Below are positions 63,987-64,000 of a DNA stretch of 64,000 nucleotides, one piece after another. Position numbers and translations under genes: made by a program. Position 1 is the first letter of the stretch. Each line of letters opens with the position of its first letter. Location of the stretch: contig NZ_CP098478.1 in the NCBI RefSeq assembly GCF_023702675.1, positions 372,001-436,000 of the forward strand, read 5' to 3'. The notes beneath the pieces are model-generated. The model was given only the letters and a program-made list of their open reading frames with translations, was not told the origin of the DNA and did not search any database. Source of the stretch: Acinetobacter sp. C26M. GTDB taxonomy: Bacteria > Pseudomonadota > Gammaproteobacteria > Pseudomonadales > Moraxellaceae.

Positions 63987-64000
63987 ATGAGTATGCAAGA
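63987..64000 (+). CDS. rpsH: 30S ribosomal protein S8 (start only, cut by window end)
   Basis: Only the first codons (MSMQ) are inside the window. TAAGGAG stands ten bases upstream. Gene order after rpsN and the sequence fit S8; the identification rests mainly on the conserved order of the spc region. Confidence 0.85.

Overview
The window is a contiguous piece of a gammaproteobacterial chromosome, most likely Acinetobacter (Moraxellaceae). The basis is AT-leaning base composition by eye, protein sequences of recognisable families (GlyQS, Dxs, AroE, Mla, PlsB, ribosomal proteins) that look like Acinetobacter members from memory, and an S10 ribosomal operon starting directly with rpsJ and not joined to fusA/tufA. 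I see no rRNA, tRNA, insertion sequence, prophage or CRISPR array. Gene density is high and most genes are housekeeping.

Layout. 1-7.8 kb: small exported or lipoprotein genes of unknown function, a SAM methyltransferase, an alpha/beta-hydrolase-like protein, and a secreted subtilase (S8) behind a small membrane-anchored protein; a 617-base AT-rich gap (4211-4827) holds several stem-loops. 7.9-11 kb: glyQS. 11-15.2 kb: a membrane protein, a radical-SAM DNA-repair-type protein paired with a DUF4130 protein, and an AztD-like zinc lipoprotein behind a Zur-box-like palindrome. 15.3-23.7 kb: an LprI-like protein, an HPP-CBS membrane protein, PspC, lipoproteins, an acyl-CoA dehydrogenase and aroE. 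23.7-28 kb: a MocR/PdxR regulator divergent from a GNAT gene, hemF, an orphan Imm22-like immunity gene, and ribA. 28-34 kb: dxs, suhB, a DEAD-box RNA helicase with a long structured leader and an Arg-rich repetitive tail. 34.3-37.6 kb: the complete mlaFEDCB phospholipid-transport operon.

37.6-49.5 kb: corA, a LOG-family protein, a NUDIX hydrolase, comF-recG, a YeeZ-like reductase, a solute-binding protein, plsB, tesB and a dicarboxylate/amino-acid symporter. 49.6-57 kb: a PF10118 metal-dependent hydrolase, engB, the nitric-oxide module nsrR-hmp with tandem NsrR operators over the hmp promoter, a HerA-like ATPase, metC and a glutamine amidotransferase. 57.1-64 kb: the S10-spc ribosomal protein region rpsJ-rplCDWB-rpsS-rplV-rpsC-rplP-rpmC-rpsQ-rplNXE-rpsN, entering rpsH at the window edge, with its own promoter and a structured leader.

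The most notable observations are: the ~270-nt leader of the DEAD-box helicase gene, which contains a short TTG-initiated reading frame with a good Shine-Dalgarno and a long-range stem; the 33-bp perfect palindrome plus a second copy at hmp; the Zur-box-like site in front of the AztD-like gene; direct repeats 30 bp apart in the MocR/GNAT intergenic region; a perfect inverted repeat in front of the radical-SAM gene; and the lone Imm22-like gene. None of these proves a new system; the helicase leader is the strongest candidate for something undescribed.
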